This document shows, one piece after another, positions 62,001 through 64,000 of a DNA stretch of 64,000 nucleotides (within the stretch, counting starts at the first letter, position 1; the number at the start of each line of letters is the position of its first letter). The DNA is taken from the NCBI GenBank assembly GCA_963277665.1, contig OY728120.1:945487195-945551194 (forward strand), written 5' to 3'. A program made the translations under genes and the position numbers. Source of the DNA: Viscum album (lineage: Eukaryota > Streptophyta > Magnoliopsida > Santalales > Viscaceae). A model generated the notes under the pieces. It was not told where the DNA came from. It saw only the letters and a list, made by a program, of their open reading frames with translations, and did not search any database.

Positions 62001-62599
62001 TTTCACTTAAAATCTTGTCCATTTTAAACAAAATAGAGACCCTTTGAGTGCTAGCAGCCACACCGTGCCTCGGATTGAGGCGAGGTTGACTCGTTCACAT
62101 CACCAAGGAACCTTGTATCGTTCTTATAAAATATCAATGCAATCCGAATGTGTTTGGTCGGATTTCCATAGGCCAGTTGTTGTTTTCACTTAAAATCTTG
62201 TCCATTTTAAACAAAATAGAGACCCTTTGAGTGCTAGCGGTCACACCGTGCCTCAAATTGAGGTGGGGTTGACTCATAAATGTCACTAAGGACCCTTGAA
62301 TCGTTCTTATAAAAGATAAATGAAATCTAAATGCATTTGGTTGGATTTTTGTAGGTCATTTTTTGTTTTCAATTAAAATTTTGTCCACTTTAAACAAAAT
62401 AGAGACCCTTTGAGTGATAGTAGCCACATTGTGCCTCAGATTGAGGCGAGGTTGACTCTTACATGTCACCAAGTACCCTTGTATTGTTATTATAAAATAT
62501 CAATGCAATCCGAATGTGTTTGGTCAGATTTCTGTAGGTCATTTGTTGTTTTCAATTAAAATCTTGTCCATTTTAAACAAAATAGAGACCCTTTGAGTG
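59020..62599 (+). repeat. 183-bp satellite array, about 19.6 monomers
   Basis: The word CAATCCGAATGCGTTTGGTC and its variants start at 59031, 59214, 59395, 59578, 59761, 59944 and on to 62506. The period is exactly 183 except for one 181. Each monomer also contains GTAGGTCAGTTGTTGTTTTC, AACAAAATAGAGACCCTTTG and GGTTGACTCGTACACATCAC. Two sequence variants alternate in small blocks. The array ends abruptly in the twentieth unit at GAGTGG (about 62599). No coding frame is present. Confidence 0.95.
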
Positions 62600-62794
62600 G
62601 TTCAGCATTCTTGCATGTTGCTGGTGCATATCATCAGTTAAAATGGGAAAATTACTCATTGGAGAAAGTATGTTTTATTTAATAACAATTAAAATTTTCC
62701 TACGAACATTTACATACAACAATGTTTCATCTTTTGATCCCCTTAACCCCTCTAAAAAATGACCAAAAATTGTACATGTCCCCAAGTCAGATCT
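62600..62794. other. Spacer between satellite and peptidase relic
   Basis: No gene is seen. It is probably the 3' untranslated flank of the minus-strand peptidase gene. Confidence 0.4.
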
Positions 62795-64000
62795 TCATTG
62801 TATTTGTATACAATTTTCCATCAGGTATGCGGCCCACTCATTTATGAACAAATCTATTTCATCTTGTGAGTATTGGGCTTTTCGGAAGTCATATTAGTAC
62901 TTCAAAATAAAAAAATAATTAATTAATAAATAACTTAAACGAACTAGTTGTTGTTTTTAAAAATACCTCTTTAGGGATGCTAGTGTGCTGATGAAAAAAG
63001 ATCTCTTTCATAAATTTACAAACATAATAACCACAATCATTATCGTTTGTTTGTTTTGGAAACTGCAAAAAAATTTATCATTAGGAGAATAACTAAGTTG
63101 TGTTGAGATGTGTTTGGATAGTGAAATTTTATTATATATACCCTGATATTTTTCCATACATAGTACTTGCTCGCCTCCTTATGCTTAGCCCCTGGCCACA
63201 TTCCTTTTTTTAGAAGATAATGATACACCTCCCTATCAGTAAAATATAATATAAATTATATTACTTGATGTTTATACCTAAAACGTAAGATGTAGTGTCT
63301 TACAGATTCACAAACTCCATCATGTGTGGTCGGTTTGATGGATATCCTTGCTTTGAATCCAGAAAATAAATCTTCAGAGTATCCAAGTTCACCGCAATTA
63401 GCAACCAATGTTTCCTAAAAACACGAAAAGGAATAAGTAATAAAAGAGGTGAAAATATAATTGATATGCTTTAATCGTAGAGTATTACCCCTACAGGGTT
63501 GGTATTAGGAAAAGTTTGTCATCTGTAATCTTGCGTTCAAATGTTTTCAGCAATCCGTTCACTATTTCATCCCTTTTTGAAGGCTCTATTTTTGTTTGGT
63601 GTGTTGATGTGATATGAGGACTAACCAGTCCAAATATTGGCTCATGGGAAAATTCCTTCAATTATTTTTCATAAATGCATCTATCAACAATATAAAATGC
63701 ATTTAGTCATAATTTTCCCGCTAGATCAGCTTTTGGAAAATCAATTCATGGAAACATACCTCATATATACATTTACAACTGTGACTCCTAGCCAACCGTT
63801 TTCAAGGATTTCATTTACATTTTTAGCAGCAAAGAAATCTTGACTTTCCTATCCGTATATATTCTCTTCAAAAACCACTATATGACTATTACCATCTTTT
63901 AGCTTCGTATCCACATGAGTCTTCAATGCTAATAAATGTGGAAAGAGAACAGGTGGTGTTATTGTGCTTTCAGTAGCTCCTTGGGATCGATTGGTCGATC
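62795..64000 (-). pseudogene. Ulp1/C48 cysteine peptidase gene (SUMO-protease-like), multi-exon, broken, runs off the window
   Basis: Six exons with splice borders are readable on the minus strand. They are 63760 to beyond 64000 (NGWLGVTVVNVYMR), 63489-63640 (PIFGLVSPHITS, ERKITDDKLFLIP), 63304-63414 (KHWLLIAVNLDTLKIYFLDS), 63142-63232, 62967-63062 (QTNDNDCGYYVCKFMKEI) and 62795-62899 (YSQDEIDLFINEWAAYL). The catalytic His (KHW), Asp (LDS) and Cys (DCGYY, codon 63033-63035) of C48 peptidases are all present. In-frame stops lie at 63849-63851, just before KHW at the end of the second exon, and near the start of the last exon, so it is probably inactive. Ulp1-like genes are often carried by plant CACTA and MULE elements, and this one lies inside the CACTA that begins at 57313. 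Confidence 0.85.

Noticed and set aside
59020..62599. Array regularity read as a CRISPR or as a protein-repeat gene
   Set aside because: Units are head-to-tail 183-bp monomers with no unique spacers, and stops occur in every frame. It is satellite DNA in a plant genome.
59020..62599. Calling the 183-bp array the centromere
   Set aside because: Length alone suggests it, but the array is short, ends abruptly and lies next to transposon genes. No centromere evidence can be seen from sequence.

Overview
The window is AT-rich nuclear DNA of a flowering plant. This follows from the transposon families present: Ty3/gypsy and Ty1/copia pol genes, CACTA (En/Spm) transposase with the plant-type DUF4218 and DUF4216 regions, and plant Helitrons. 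It also follows from the captured plant gene pieces with plant-type introns (pirin, 6-phosphofructokinase, beta-galactosidase, Ulp1/C48 peptidase). I cannot name the species. I see no intact host gene, no tRNA or rRNA and no CRISPR array. This looks like repeat-rich, probably heterochromatic sequence made of nested and decaying mobile elements.

Layout. 1-2660: unclassified, with a degenerate 151-bp repeat, a CpG-rich island and a possible minus-strand first exon. 4130-6600: relic of an autonomous CACTA element on the minus strand (second ORF, then TNP2 C-terminal regions). 6670-7251: broken pirin gene on the plus strand. 8346-10393: scattered exon-like pieces. 11500-19496: an apparently end-complete Helitron (H1, plus) holding a 1.66-kb internal tandem duplication and a phosphofructokinase fragment, followed by a second Helitron-like 3' end at 19675. 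20933-30499: a small non-autonomous CACTA split by a complete gypsy chromovirus (21197-30312, target duplication GTTAT). 30839-32011: a reversed LTR-like segment. 32037-43893: a second gypsy element with 3.5-kb LTRs and a deletion fusing integrase to the 3' LTR. 43894-47455: copia pieces in both orientations. 48694: a CACTA left end. 49229-55786: a second Helitron (H2, minus) of the same family as H1, carrying a beta-galactosidase exon amplified into five tandem ~339-bp copies. 55787-57300: a 5' Helitron fragment (H3, minus). 57313 onward: a second CACTA left end, followed by a G-rich cluster, a 54-bp minisatellite, a 183-bp satellite array of about 19.6 copies (59020-62599) and a multi-exon Ulp1-like peptidase relic running off the right edge.

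How it fits together. The elements are nested: gypsy inside CACTA, CACTA and H2 both abutting or cutting H3, and possibly Helitron on Helitron. The most distinctive content is gene fragments caught by the Helitrons, one of them then amplified in tandem, and a regular satellite array that appears to sit inside a CACTA element next to its Ulp1 gene. All calls rest on reading motifs by eye. No alignment or database search was run.
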